Origin: Kistimonas sp. bin40 | Lineage (GTDB): Bacteria > Pseudomonadota > Gammaproteobacteria > Pseudomonadales > Endozoicomonadaceae | Assembly (NCBI GenBank): GCA_002238585.1 | Contig: MPMQ01000018.1 | Span: forward strand, 1 to 47,355 | Reading direction: 5' to 3' | DNA length: 47,355 nt | Shown: positions 37,019 to 46,246 of the stretch, piece after piece | How positions within the stretch are numbered: position 1 is the stretch's first letter | Layout: each line of letters opens with the position of its first letter | Program-made: the position numbers and the translations under genes | Notes under the pieces: generated by a model | What the model was told of the DNA's origin: nothing | The model's database searches: none | What the model saw: the letters and a program-made list of their open reading frames with translations, nothing else

Positions 37019-38459
37019 CTTGCTTCCTTTGCTCAATTCCCTTCTGAATGATGGTGCGGCTCTTGCGCGCAGGAGGCGACTGTAAACAAGCCTCCACAAC
37101 GATCTCCATAGCCGCCAGCCGCGACCCTTTGACCAGCACAGTGACATCAGGTGCCAGTATCGATTGCAACCAGCCTATAAGCGAGCCCTGGTCAGTGAAG
37201 TGCCGACCCGCACCCTGAAATCCGTCCTGCATATCAGTGGCAGACTGCCCACAGGTGACCAGCAGGTCAATTCCGGCAGAGCTGGCATAACGCCCCAGGG
37301 CCCGGCAGGTCTGCGCAGCCTCGTCCGGGGAGGTCGCATGTTCACTGGATACATCACCCACCACCAGAATCCGGCGCCCCTTGCATTCTGCCAGGCTGTC
37401 CACCGCAGCGCGCATCGAAGCCGGATTGGCATTATAGCTGTCGTCGATCACTATACAGCCCTCCTTCCCCCGGAACCACTGCCCGCGATGGGCACCGGGA
37501 CGCGCGGCCTCCAGACCGGCGACAATGGCATCTATAGTCAGCCCGGCCTTCCAGGCCATGACCGCCGCCGCACAGGCATTGGCCACCTGATGAGACCCGC
37601 GAAAATGCAACATCACCGCCGCCTGATGACCGTCAAGATGGAGAACAAAATGCATACCCTCGTCACAGGACCTTGTCTGACTGGCCCAGCCCGTTGCCGA
37701 GCTGTTCGACAGACTGAAGGTGCCTATGGATGCCGGCTGGCCATGACAGTGAAACCGGGCGGCAATACGCTCTTTCCATTCATCGCAAAACGCATCGTCC
37801 TTGTTGATCACGGCCCCGCCATCGGCAGGAAGCCTGTCAAAAATAGCCCCCTTTTCCCTGACGACGCCCTCAAGGCTGAGCAAGCCTGCCACATGGGAAG
37901 CTGAGGCATTGTTCACCAGAGAAAAATGCGGCCTGACCATGGACGTCAAATGAGCGATTTCGCCCGGGCTGCTGGTCCCCATTTCAACAACGGCATACCG
38001 ATGCACGGACTCCAGCCGCCCCAGCGTCAAGGGCACACCATAGGCATTGTTCAGATTCCCGGCAGTGGCCAGTACCGGTGCCGACTGCCCCATGATGGAG
38101 GCCAGCATTTCCTTGACCGACGTCTTGCCACAACTGCCGGTGACGGCCAGCACAGTGCCACGGAAAGCATCCCGGTTCATCTCACCCAGCCGGGCCAGTG
38201 CCCGATCGGTATCATCCACTTGCAACCAGGCGCAGTCCAGATCAGGAGGGCGACTGACCAACACAGCGGCAGCCCCCCGCGCCACAGCGGCCTGCACATA
38301 ATCATGACCATCAAAACGTGGCCCCCTGACAGCCACAAACAACTGACCTGGCATCAGGGTACGACTGTCGATGCTGACAGACCCGACCGGCGCGTCACAC
38401 CCGCGCAACGGGACACCCAGCTTGTGCGCCAATTCACTCAGACTGTCTGCTGCAATCAC
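36987..38459 (-). CDS. murF: UDP-MurNAc-tripeptide--D-Ala-D-Ala ligase MurF
   Basis: MurF adds the D-Ala-D-Ala made by Ddl, completing the pentapeptide in the cytoplasm. The 490-residue product shows the SIDSRTLMPGQLFVAVRGPR N-terminal domain, ATP loop VTGSCGKTSVKEMLASIM near 115, VEMGTSSPGEIAHL, and IDDSYNANPASMRAAVDSL near 340. The ATP loop has Cys (GSCGKT) where many MurF have Asn or Gly. ATG 38459 overlaps the murE stop by 4 bp, indicating translational coupling. The C-terminal tail past VVEACLQ is Lys/Arg-rich and overlaps mraY by 32 bp. Confidence 0.97.
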   Translation of the reverse strand: MIAADSLSELAHKLGVPLRGCDAPVGSVSIDSRTLMPGQLFVAVRGPRFDGHDYVQAAVARGAAAVLVSRPPDLDCAWLQVDDTDRALARLGEMNRDAFRGTVLAVTGSCGKTSVKEMLASIMGQSAPVLATAGNLNNAYGVPLTLGRLESVHRYAVVEMGTSSPGEIAHLTSMVRPHFSLVNNASASHVAGLLSLEGVVREKGAIFDRLPADGGAVINKDDAFCDEWKERIAARFHCHGQPASIGTFSLSNSSATGWASQTRSCDEGMHFVLHLDGHQAAVMLHFRGSHQVANACAAAVMAWKAGLTIDAIVAGLEAARPGAHRGQWFRGKEGCIVIDDSYNANPASMRAAVDSLAECKGRRILVVGDVSSEHATSPDEAAQTCRALGRYASSAGIDLLVTCGQSATDMQDGFQGAGRHFTDQGSLIGWLQSILAPDVTVLVKGSRLAAMEIVVEACLQSPPARKSRTIIQKGIEQRKQGAVHTDKSSG

Positions 38460-39940
38460 TGCTCTCTCCCCGCCAGCGCTCGTCTGACGTGTTCCTCATC
38501 GCTGAAGGGATAACGCATGCCCCGTATCTCCTGGTAGTTTTCGTGTCCTTTGCCAGCCACCAGAACACAGTCGTCAGCGGCGGCCACCGCTATGGCCTGT
38601 TGTATGGCCTGGGCGCGATCGACCAGGGGCCTTATCTTGCCACAGTCTGCCGCACTCAAGCCCACCAGCATTTGCTCGATAATGGCAGCAGGCTCTTCAA
38701 AGCGTGGATTGTCCGCCGTGCAGAACACCTGATCGGCCAGACGACAGGCCACCTCAGCCATAGGCACACGCTTGCCCGGATCACGCCCGCCGCCGCAACC
38801 GAACACACACAGGAGACGCCCCCTGGCCTGTGTCCGCGCCACCTGCAGCGCCTGCTCCAGCGCCGCCGGCGTATGGGCGTAATCCACCAGAACCCGGGGC
38901 AAGGCACCGCCGCCATAGATGCTCAGCCGCCCCGGAGGTGCCTCAATACTGGGCACCTGTTGCAAAAGATCAGGCACAGAAAACCCCTGACAACCCAGAG
39001 CGCCCAGCACACCCAGCAGATTGTACAGGTTAAAAGCTCCCAACAGTCCGGTGCGCAGCTCACCCTGCCCCCAGGGCGTTGTCAGCCAGCCGCGACCACC
39101 AGCACTGTCGCACTCAACGGCGTCCAGCCATATATCAGCCTGCGCACTTTCGAGAGAAAAGGTCAGACACTGCACGGCATCGGGTATATGCCTGCGCAAG
39201 AAAGGGGTCCAGGGATCATCCAGATTGACGATGGCGTGCCGCAGTCCCGGACGCGAAAACAGGCGCGCCTTGGCCCGGGCATAGGCCTCCATGGACCCAT
39301 GATAATCCAGATGATCCCGGCTCAGATTGGTAAAAACCGCTGTATCAATCACCAGAGCCTCGGTGCGCCCCTGCTCCAGTGCATGGGACGAGACTTCCAT
39401 CGCTATCCAGTCCAGCCCTGCATCGCGCATACGGGCGACAAAGCCATGGCAACTGAGCAAGTCTGGTGTCGTGTTGACACTGGCATCCATGGCTCCCCGG
39501 CGCCCCTGCCCCAGCGTTCCCATAAGCCCGCAGCCGATCCCCAGCCGTTCCAGAAGCGTCGCCATACAATGGACACTGGACGTCTTGCCATTGGTACCAG
39601 TCACACCCAGTATCCGCAGCTCCCGGGATGGACTGCCAAACCAGAAATCGAACAAGCCCCCGGCGCGCGCGAGCAGGGCCTCCACTCTTATCACCGGAAC
39701 AGTAACCACATCAGGCTCCGGCGCAGACATCGGCAACAGCACAGCAGCAGCGCCCGCCGCCACCGCACTGTCTACATAGTCAGCGCCATCAGCCGAGACA
39801 CCCGGCAAGGCCACAAACAGCGAACCGGGCACCAGTTGCCGACTGTCTGTGGCAATGGCTGACAGCACAAGATCCTGGTCCCTGGCTGGCAGCCCGAGCC
39901 AGCGTAACAGGCCATTGAGAGTTACAGGTTTCCTGTGCAT
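38456..39940 (-). CDS. murE: UDP-MurNAc-L-Ala-D-Glu--meso-DAP ligase MurE
   Basis: MurE adds the third stem-peptide residue in the cytoplasm. The 494-residue product has the ATDSRQLVPGSLFVALPG N-terminal domain, ATP loop VTGTNGKTSSVHCMATLLE near 115, the NTTPD segment, MEVSSHALEQGR near 180, and TNLSRDHLDYHGSMEAYA. The DNPRFEEP motif near 405 marks specificity for meso-diaminopimelate. The upstream neighbour ftsI is 455 bp away, an unusual gap that holds tandem repeats, so murE may need its own promoter. Downstream it overlaps murF by 4 bp. Confidence 0.97.
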   Translation of the reverse strand: MHRKPVTLNGLLRWLGLPARDQDLVLSAIATDSRQLVPGSLFVALPGVSADGADYVDSAVAAGAAAVLLPMSAPEPDVVTVPVIRVEALLARAGGLFDFWFGSPSRELRILGVTGTNGKTSSVHCMATLLERLGIGCGLMGTLGQGRRGAMDASVNTTPDLLSCHGFVARMRDAGLDWIAMEVSSHALEQGRTEALVIDTAVFTNLSRDHLDYHGSMEAYARAKARLFSRPGLRHAIVNLDDPWTPFLRRHIPDAVQCLTFSLESAQADIWLDAVECDSAGGRGWLTTPWGQGELRTGLLGAFNLYNLLGVLGALGCQGFSVPDLLQQVPSIEAPPGRLSIYGGGALPRVLVDYAHTPAALEQALQVARTQARGRLLCVFGCGGGRDPGKRVPMAEVACRLADQVFCTADNPRFEEPAAIIEQMLVGLSAADCGKIRPLVDRAQAIQQAIAVAAADDCVLVAGKGHENYQEIRGMRYPFSDEEHVRRALAGREQ

Positions 39941-40395
39941 AACGCCCTCTGTTTGCCAGATTCATCAGAAAGCTGCCCGAAAACACAGAGGGAGAACAAT
40001 CCGGCTCTGGCCAATGTGTGTGTTGACTGTCTCTCACGACACCAGGCTCCCTCCACACGAGGGCGAACTTTGGCATATTCATCAGAATGCTGCCCGAAAA
40101 CACAAAGGGAGCAATCCGGCTCTGGCCAATGTGTGCGTTGAGTGTCTCTCACGACACCAGGCTCCCTCCAGACGAGGGCGAACTTTGGCATATTCATCAA
40201 AATGCTGCCCGAAAGCACAAAGGGAGCAATCCGGCTCTGGCCAATGTGCATGTTGCTGTGTATGTTGCCCGTCACTCAAGGAGCCAGACGCTTTTCAGAC
40301 GACAGCGAACAAAGAAAAATCCGGACGCAACAAACCCGCCCCTGACAACAAAAGCCCGGCAGCCCTTTGGTGAGCAACGGCAAAAGAGCCCTCTG
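39941..40395. other. Gap interrupting the dcw cluster between ftsI and murE
   Basis: These 455 bp hold about 2.5 tandem repeats and no convincing gene. A 117-codon minus-strand frame (39922-40275) crosses the repeats and overlaps the murE start, so it reads as a repeat artefact. The remaining 150 bp next to ftsI show nothing clear. Confidence 0.55.
39960..40250. repeat. Tandem repeat of about 115-117 bp, about 2.5 copies
   Basis: Copies begin ATTCATCAGAA at 39960, ATTCATCAGAATGCTGCC at 40077 and ATTCATCAAAATGCTGCC at 40192. Shared words are CCCGAAAACACA, CAATCCGGCTCTGGCCAATG, CTCTCACGACACCAGGCTCC and GAGGGCGAACTTTGGC. The third copy stops after the GGCCAATGTG word. Copies are more than 90 percent alike by eye. 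Confidence 0.9.
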
Positions 40396-42102
40396 TCACG
40401 GGACAGCTTCCAACCCCCGGGCCTGATCGGGAGCCCCGTCCGGCGGCACACCCAACAACCGCAGGGTACCGCGCGCCACCTGCGCAAACACGGGCGCTGC
40501 CACCAGCCCGCCGTAATAGCCACCCTCACGGGGAGCATCCACCATCACCACCATGACAATCCGGGGCCGATCAGCGGGCACCACGCCAGCAAACAAGGCA
40601 CGGTGTTCCTTGCTGGAGTATTTGCCAGCTTCCAGTTTCCTGGTGGTCCCGGTTTTTCCGGCCACCTTGTAACCGGCAATACGGGCCCTGCGCGCAGTGC
40701 CCTCCCGCACCACTTTTTGCATCATGGTCAGCACATGGGCGGCCACGTCCGCCGAGATGACCCTGTAGGCCTGCGCCGGCTCATCACGGCGCAGCAAACT
40801 CACAGACAACATCTGCCCCTGGTTGGCCAACACCATGTAGGCCCGGGCCAGCTGCAACATGGTGACCGTCACGCCATAGCCGAACGACAGGGTCGCCGTC
40901 TCGATGGGGGCCCAGTGCTGGCGTACAGGCAGGCTGCCTGCCGCCTCCCCCGGAAATATCACACCCGTAATCTGTCCCAGGCCCAGCTGCTGATAAAAAG
41001 AGACCAGCGATTCGGCTCCCAGATCCAGCGCCAGCCGGGACAGCCCCACATTACTGGAATGCTGCAAAATACCCGCAAGGTCAAGAGTGCCGTAGTCGCG
41101 GTGATCCCGTACCAGACTGCGCCCCACACGCAGATAACCGGGCGATACCCTGATCCGGCTGTCATGACTGTAACGTTTTGATTGCAGGGCCGCCGCCATC
41201 ACCAACGGCTTGACGACAGATCCCGGTTCAAACTCATCAGTGATCGCCCTGTTACGCAGACTCAACGGACTGATGGAGGCGCGATTGTTGGGATTGGACG
41301 CTGGCTGATTCACCATGGCCAACACTTCCCCGGTCCGGGCATCAAGCATCACCAGGGAAGCCGCACGCGCCCTGTGCTGGCGTACAGCCCGCTCCAGTTC
41401 CCGGTAAGCCAGATACTGAAGACGGATATCAAGCGCCAGATGCACTTCCCGCCCCGGCTCAGCACTGCGCACCAGGTCCGGCTCACGTATCACCTGACCA
41501 CGTCTGTCTTTGAGCACGCGCCTGACGCCAGACACACCGGTCAGCCAGTCGTCCAGCGCCAGCTCCATACCTTCCTGGCCGACATCATCAATATCCGTCA
41601 GCCCCACCAGGTGAGCCGCGACCTTGCCAGCCGGATAATAACGGCGATACTCCGGTCGCCCGTGCACCCCGGGTACGGCCCTGTCGAGTATTGCCTGGGC
41701 CGCAACCGGCGTCATGGAGCGCCTGATCCACATAAAATGACGGCCGGCTACAATGGCTTCCCTGAGCCGCGTTTCCAGGGCCGGCCAGCGCGCGCCCAGT
41801 GCCTGCCGCAACTCAGGCCAGCGGTTTTCATGCCGGGCCAGGATCCTGGGGTCGGTCCAGAGCGACACCACCGGCGTGCTCACCGCAAGAGGATGACCAT
41901 GACGATCCAGAACCAACCCGCGATACGCCGGTATTTTCTCTTCCCGCAGAGTGCGTTTGTCACCTTCGCGTTGCAGAAAGTCACGATTGAACAGATGCAG
42001 CGTCACCACCCGCCCACAAAGCATAAGCATGGCCAGCACAATCAATCCCTGGAGACTGAGATAGCGGCCGCGCCAGCCCCCTTCCCTGCTGCCAGAACTC
42101 AA
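40396..42102 (-). CDS. ftsI: Septal peptidoglycan transpeptidase FtsI (PBP3)
   Basis: FtsI is the class B penicillin-binding protein that crosslinks septal peptidoglycan, partner of FtsW. The 568-residue product has one N-terminal membrane helix (LSLQGLIVLAMLMLCGRVVT), the pedestal domain (AYRGLVLDRHGHPLAVSTPV), and the transpeptidase domain. Catalytic motifs are SVVK in FEPGSVVKPLVMAAAL near 290, SSN in LQHSSNVGLSRLAL near 345, and KTGT in VAGKTGTTRK near 475. ATG 42102 overlaps the ftsL stop by 4 bp. The downstream gap to murE is abnormal. Confidence 0.97.
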   Translation of the reverse strand: MSSGSREGGWRGRYLSLQGLIVLAMLMLCGRVVTLHLFNRDFLQREGDKRTLREEKIPAYRGLVLDRHGHPLAVSTPVVSLWTDPRILARHENRWPELRQALGARWPALETRLREAIVAGRHFMWIRRSMTPVAAQAILDRAVPGVHGRPEYRRYYPAGKVAAHLVGLTDIDDVGQEGMELALDDWLTGVSGVRRVLKDRRGQVIREPDLVRSAEPGREVHLALDIRLQYLAYRELERAVRQHRARAASLVMLDARTGEVLAMVNQPASNPNNRASISPLSLRNRAITDEFEPGSVVKPLVMAAALQSKRYSHDSRIRVSPGYLRVGRSLVRDHRDYGTLDLAGILQHSSNVGLSRLALDLGAESLVSFYQQLGLGQITGVIFPGEAAGSLPVRQHWAPIETATLSFGYGVTVTMLQLARAYMVLANQGQMLSVSLLRRDEPAQAYRVISADVAAHVLTMMQKVVREGTARRARIAGYKVAGKTGTTRKLEAGKYSSKEHRALFAGVVPADRPRIVMVVMVDAPREGGYYGGLVAAPVFAQVARGTLRLLGVPPDGAPDQARGLEAVP

Positions 42103-42410
42103 GGTGCTACCACAACGACCTGACCACTGGCCGGAAAACGCATGGCCAACCGTTCGCGGGCCACCCTCTCGACCCGGGCGTGCGCCACCAGGGTGCTATG
42201 CTGCAACAGCAGCTGGTTCCACTCTTCTTCCAGACGGTATTTCCTGACCATCTCTGCCTGATGCGCCTGGAGCTGCTGCCTGTTCATGTGTCCCACCCAG
42301 ACGACAGTCAACGCCGAAGACACCACCGCCGCGAACAACAGCAACAGCCACAGGGGAAAACCTCTGAGAACAGCCCGCAACAACCGGACATCCAACCCGC
42401 CTTCGCTCAT
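42099..42410 (-). CDS. ftsL: Cell division protein FtsL
   Basis: FtsL is a small bitopic divisome protein that forms a coiled-coil complex with FtsB and FtsQ. The 103-residue product has a short cytoplasmic tail, one membrane helix ([20 protein letters not shown]) and a periplasmic coiled coil ([20 protein letters not shown]), ending [18 protein letters not shown]. It overlaps rsmH and ftsI by 4 bp each. Size, topology and position make the call, since sequence is weakly conserved in this family. Confidence 0.95.
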   Translation of the reverse strand: MSEGGLDVRLLRAVLRGFPLWLLLLFAAVVSSALTVVWVGHMNRQQLQAHQAEMVRKYRLEEEWNQLLLQHSTLVAHARVERVARERLAMRFPASGQVVVVAP

Positions 42411-43336
42411 GGCAGCCGCTCCGCCACCCGCATGACTGCGCTGCGTGCCCGGGGGTTGCTCTCTACTTCCCCGGGCGACGCCTTGCAGGCCTTCCCCACA
42501 GGGACCAGACGACGCGACAGCTGATCCTGGGTCACAGGCACCCAGTCCGGCAGCTCGTCACCGCGGCTGTGGCGCCTGATAAAGCGCTTGACCAGCCTGT
42601 CTTCCAGCGAATGGAAACTGATCACCACCAGCCGTCCGCCCGGCTTGAGCACCGACAGGCTTGCATCAAGAACCTGACTGAGTTCATCCAGCTCACTGTT
42701 GACAAAAATGCGTATGCCCTGGAAGGCTCGGGTTGCCGGATGAATCTTTTTGGGCCAGACCGGACAGGCGTGCGCCAGGATGTCCGCCAGCTGGGTAGTG
42801 GACACCAGCGGCTCTTTCTCGCGCGCCTCAACCAGAGCTCTGGCCATGCGTCGCCCGAATTTTTCCTCTCCCAGTGTCTTGAGCACGACGGTAATCTCCT
42901 GCTCATCCGCCTGGGCCAGCCACTCACGCGCACTGATACCGCGACTGGTATCCATGCGCATATCCAGCGGCCCATCACGCAGGAAACTGAAACCACGGCC
43001 AGCTTCGTCCAGCTGGGGCGAAGACACACCCAGGTCGAGCAACAGACCATCAATCTTCTGCTCGCCCATACAGGCCTGCAAGCCACTGAAGGCACCATGA
43101 TGAATGGAGAACCGGCTGTCGCTGGCCGCCAGCTCGGCGGCGGCGGCCACGGCTTGCGGATCCCGATCCATGGCCAGCAGACGTCCCTCTGCGGCCAGGC
43201 GTGACAAAATGAGCCGACTGTGGCCACCGCGTCCGAAAGTGCCGTCTACATAACAGCCGCCGGGTCTTTTGATCAGACAGTCTACCGCCCGGTCAAGCAG
43301 CACAGTCTTGTGCGGATCCTCTTGAATTTCAGTCAT
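42407..43336 (-). CDS. rsmH: 16S rRNA (cytosine-1402-N4) methyltransferase RsmH
   Basis: RsmH (MraW) methylates C1402 in the 16S rRNA decoding site using S-adenosylmethionine. ATG 43336 with AGGAAA upstream gives 309 residues; a longer frame to 43387 lacks a site. The N-terminus [13 protein letters not shown] is followed by the SAM-binding [39 protein letters not shown], and the C-terminal [15 protein letters not shown]. It is separated from mraZ by 147 bp, more than usual, and overlaps ftsL by 4 bp. Confidence 0.97.
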   Translation of the reverse strand: MTEIQEDPHKTVLLDRAVDCLIKRPGGCYVDGTFGRGGHSRLILSRLAAEGRLLAMDRDPQAVAAAAELAASDSRFSIHHGAFSGLQACMGEQKIDGLLLDLGVSSPQLDEAGRGFSFLRDGPLDMRMDTSRGISAREWLAQADEQEITVVLKTLGEEKFGRRMARALVEAREKEPLVSTTQLADILAHACPVWPKKIHPATRAFQGIRIFVNSELDELSQVLDASLSVLKPGGRLVVISFHSLEDRLVKRFIRRHSRGDELPDWVPVTQDQLSRRLVPVGKACKASPGEVESNPRARSAVMRVAERLP

Positions 43337-43483
43337 TTTCCTGTTGCCGGGTCTGGCAGGCCATCCAGAAACGGCCACCTGGTGCATCCGGCACCCCGGT
43401 TTTCCTTTATGCTATGCGCCATGCTCTGCACATGTACGTGCCGCATGGCGCTGTGGGGCCGCACTGCCGTGCGACGCTAGACG

Positions 43484-43939
43484 CTAGAGGGACAGCTGCT
43501 GCAAGGTTTCAGGCACTGCATCCGTATCCTTTACATCGTCGATATAGGCAGCACGTCGCTTGCTCCAGCGCTCTTCGTCCCAGAGTTCAAATTTCTTCCC
43601 CTGCCCCAGGAAAATCACCTTGCGGGACAGCCCTGCGTAAGAACGTAAAAAAGTTGGTACCAGTACGCGCCCACTAGTGTCCACTTCAAGGTCGGTGGCA
43701 TGACCGATCAAAAGGCGCTGAATGCGGCGTGCAAGGGGATGAAAGCTGGGAAGAGACTCGATCTGATTCTGGATTTCATTCCAGGCATCCACCGGATACA
43801 CCAACAGACACGGCTCTTCCGTATCAATGGTGGCCACCAGATGCCCCTGACACTGTCCGGCAACCAGCGCACGGTAACGCGCAGGAATAATAACGCGCCC
43901 CTTGTCGTCCAGACTGAGTGAGCTGACACCACGAAACAC
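43484..43939 (-). CDS. mraZ: Transcriptional regulator MraZ
   Basis: MraZ is a ring-forming DNA-binding protein that represses the dcw promoter. GTG 43939 gives 151 residues and the classical start VFRGVSSLSLDDKGRVIIPA. The duplicated SpoVT/AbrB-like motif is visible as DDKGRVIIPARYRAL near 12 and DTSGRVLVPTFLRSYAGL near 87, each with a DxxGR core. A longer frame up to 44026 would swallow the operator. The gene lies directly downstream of five periodic boxes that probably form its own binding site. It is first in the cluster. Confidence 0.95.
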   Translation of the reverse strand: MFRGVSSLSLDDKGRVIIPARYRALVAGQCQGHLVATIDTEEPCLLVYPVDAWNEIQNQIESLPSFHPLARRIQRLLIGHATDLEVDTSGRVLVPTFLRSYAGLSRKVIFLGQGKKFELWDEERWSKRRAAYIDDVKDTDAVPETLQQLSL

Positions 43940-43968
43940 GACAACCACCAGCCAGAATAACTGGCCTC

Positions 43969-44014
43969 CCACAAAGCCCCACAATAATACACCAAAAACC
44001 ACAATTCGCCACAA
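43969..44014 (-). promoter_or_regulatory. MraZ operator: boxes at exact 10-bp spacing, overlapping a promoter
   Basis: Reading the minus strand, TTGTGG occurs at 44014-44009, 44004-43999, 43984-43979 and 43974-43969. A degenerate box (TGGTGT) lies at 43994-43989. All starts are 10 bp apart. MraZ is known to bind direct GTGG/TGGG-type repeats with one helical turn between them. A TATTAT -10-like box (43989-43984) lies inside the array, about 45 bp before the mraZ GTG, so binding would block transcription. Confidence 0.75.
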
Positions 44015-44026
44015 GCAGCTGCACAA

Positions 44027-44946
44027 GGGAGGCTATTTCCCACCTGGACCCTTGCCGGCGATGGACAATGCATTCTGTGTGATCAAACAGTCAGCACAGG
44101 TTCGAGTCCCCGGCGAAGGAGAAGTGCACCAAGCTTACTGCCGACCCTGGGAACGGGTTGATATGATCAGTTGAAGTGACAGCTGAAGTGACGACCAGCC
44201 TGCGGCGAAGGGGGCGTGTTTGACTATTTGCGTTTACGCAGAGGGGCCGCTGTGCGCACCGCCGTCTTTGTGGCGCCCCATACCTGCGCGCCGCACTGAC
44301 GTTGAATGCCATTGAGTGCCAGTCGCAAGCATGCGCTTTGCTGCTGCGGCTTTTCTTTTTGATGTCTGCATAAAGGTTGATGTCGGCACAAAGCGTGAAT
44401 AGCCGATTCGCTGATCACCTGATGAATCCAGGCCACTCACTTCACTGAAAATACGCCATCATAGCCGCAACGAAGAGTGAACGCATAGGGCATGCTCTGA
44501 CGGTGAGATTTTCTTGTGCTGCCACTCCACTTTCACTGCCAGTGCACAGTGTGCGCTGCAAAGCCGAGCTCATTCCAGACGTCTCAATAGTTGATACAGG
44601 CTGAAGTTGCGTCAGATTCCCGGGGGCTTTTCTCGTGCAAAGACACCTGCAGGGGAGCTCAGGAGAGTGTTGCGATGAGCCTCAACGGGGAGCCTGGAGG
44701 CTTGCTCTGCAGTTGCTCTTCTTTACAACAATGGCCGCATTCATTTTTGCGGCCAGTACCTGAGGCCGCTCTGCCGACTGAGGACGCCTGACCTGAAGCC
44801 CTGCCGGGCCTGTCGGTAGAGCACGGGCGCCGACGTCGCCCGGCCCCGGGTCTGACAAATTTCGATAACAACGGCAGCTCTCGTTTGACCCGGGAGCCAT
44901 CTGCAACGACCAGACGTCAAACGAAACAGCAGTCCAGATCACCCCC
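44027..44946. other. Long intergenic stretch upstream of the dcw promoter
   Basis: These 920 bp lie between the mraZ control region and the death-fold gene. No RNase P RNA signature or tRNA was found. A 70-codon minus frame (44224-44436), rich in Gln, Arg and Ala, has no recognised domain. A perfect hairpin lies at 44732-44755. Confidence 0.45.
44732..44755 (-). terminator. Possible terminator hairpin
   Basis: TGGCCGCA and TGCGGCCA form a perfect 8-bp stem with an 8-nt loop. On the minus strand it is followed by TTGTTGT. It lies about 190 bp after the death-fold gene's stop, so it could end that transcript. Confidence 0.35.
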
Positions 44947-45816
44947 TTATTTACAAGGGCGTTTCATGATCTTGTCATAGCCTGTTGTTATTGATCTGAT
45001 ATCGAACTCCATCCTTTCATAAATTTTCTTTCTCAAGATTTCTGCCATATGTCTACTTTCAAACAAGCGCCGAAAAGGAAGATTCTCATGACCAGAAAAG
45101 GATTTTTTAAGGAGGCTGAACATCTGATTTGTCTCGCTGTATGGATTATCGGTTTCGACCACTGCGATAGAGCATTCAGTGGCGACCCCCTCCTTCAGCA
45201 ATAGATTGTGCCACTCAGGCTTCAGACCTTGTGTGGCTTTGACAAGATTCAATATCAGCAGCTCCATTTTGTTCATTTCCCATGTTGTCATCTGGCTGAT
45301 AATCCCGTTGACACTGGCATTGCTTCCATAGGTATCAACATCAACGCCCTCCGACGGCACTTCAGGGGCGGGTACCGGAGTTGCCTGCTGCTCTCGCAGT
45401 GCCTCCACCTCCTGCTGCAACGCATTGTTAACCGCCAGAAGCTCGTGATATTTCTGGTCATCTTCTTTCTTTTGGTGCCGCAACTGCCCCACTGTCGCCG
45501 ACAACTGCTTCACCTCCTCCGACAACCGGGCCAGTTCGACCAGTACCGGGTCCCGGCAACTGCCGACCTCCTCCAGTTGATTTCTCAGATACCGGACAGA
45601 CTCCTGCTGCGAGGCTGTCGGTGTACTCTGGGCGGCTCCAGCATGACGCGGCTGGAACATCACCTCAGCATCCCTCGGCAGGAGGGAGGTGCTGGAGTGC
45701 GAGGTGACAGGTCTGCCGAATGCATCGATTGCGCTACCTGCAATGCCTTCGTTCGGGTGCGAAGCAGAGCTCGCCTGAAGACGGCCTGAGTGATGATGGG
45801 AACTGATAGATTGCAT
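44947..45816 (-). CDS. Coiled-coil protein with a death-domain-like C-terminal half
   Basis: The 289-residue product has no signal peptide or membrane helix. Residues 1-75 are Ser/His-rich and disordered-looking. Residues about 80-145 form a coiled coil (VELARLSEEVKQLSATVGQL; NALQQEVEALREQQ), then a Pro-rich linker. Residues about 175-275 follow the six-helix death-domain pattern: KMELLILNLVKATQGLKPEW, HNLLLKEGVATECSIAVVET, DNPYSETNQMFSLLKKSF, and LPFRRLFESRHMAEIL. Key matches are the Trp between helices 1 and 2 and an I-x-x-[IV]-E-x-[DE]-NP-like motif (IAVVETDNP). Such domains belong mainly to animal signalling, so a host-directed effector is possible. GGAGA lies about 11 bases before the ATG. 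Confidence 0.75.
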   Translation of the reverse strand: MQSISSHHHSGRLQASSASHPNEGIAGSAIDAFGRPVTSHSSTSLLPRDAEVMFQPRHAGAAQSTPTASQQESVRYLRNQLEEVGSCRDPVLVELARLSEEVKQLSATVGQLRHQKKEDDQKYHELLAVNNALQQEVEALREQQATPVPAPEVPSEGVDVDTYGSNASVNGIISQMTTWEMNKMELLILNLVKATQGLKPEWHNLLLKEGVATECSIAVVETDNPYSETNQMFSLLKKSFSGHENLPFRRLFESRHMAEILRKKIYERMEFDIRSITTGYDKIMKRPCK

Positions 45817-46246
45817 TTTTTATATTCTCCGTTGAATGGGCATTCCAGAACTCTCTTGTTCTGCCTGGGTCCTGTGCGATGCCGAGCAGATCAAAGAGCA
45901 AGCTCTTCCATCATCCCGGCTCATTGACCGCTGCAAGTTTGGACAGGCGTCCGTTCCGGAAAGTTCATGTTGTTACTCGAGAGGGAGGCTCAGGCTCTGA
46001 GCGCAATAGCAACGCGAGCAGTCTCAGACCATAAATCAGCAAAGTCGGGCCAGGCCGCAGGCATGACAGTTGTCAACAGCGGCAGCTGTCCCTTTTGACC
46101 GGAATGGCATCGGAAAAACACAAGAATCAAAAGGAACAGCAGCGCTATGGTATTCTGAGCATTATTGACAAGATGGTGTCAGGATCTGGCGAGGCAGGAT
46201 GCACACAACCCGTGCGATTGCGCGCTACTCAGTCGTTTCAGTCGTT
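45817..46246. other. Intergenic stretch, no gene seen
   Basis: These 430 bp contain a small hairpin (CAGAAC/GTTCTG, 45846-45863) and a CAGTCGTTT x3 tandem repeat (46230-46256) that overlaps the end of the NTF2-like gene. No gene is supported. Confidence 0.45.

Noticed and set aside
39922-40275. A 117-codon minus-strand gene in the ftsI-murE gap
   Set aside because: It is a translation of the tandem repeat in shifting frames, overlaps the murE start and has no ribosome binding site.
44091-44130. A tRNA-like T-arm (GGTTCGAGTCCC)
   Set aside because: The flanking bases do not pair into a T-stem, and no acceptor, D- or anticodon arm can be drawn around it.
44224-44440. Small minus-strand frames of about 70 codons that could be a transposase remnant
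   Set aside because: No DDE, HTH or other motif could be recognised, and two overlapping frames are equally open.
44027-44946. RNase P RNA (rnpB), often found near mraZ in gammaproteobacteria
   Set aside because: The conserved GAGGAAAGTCCGGGC core is absent on both strands.
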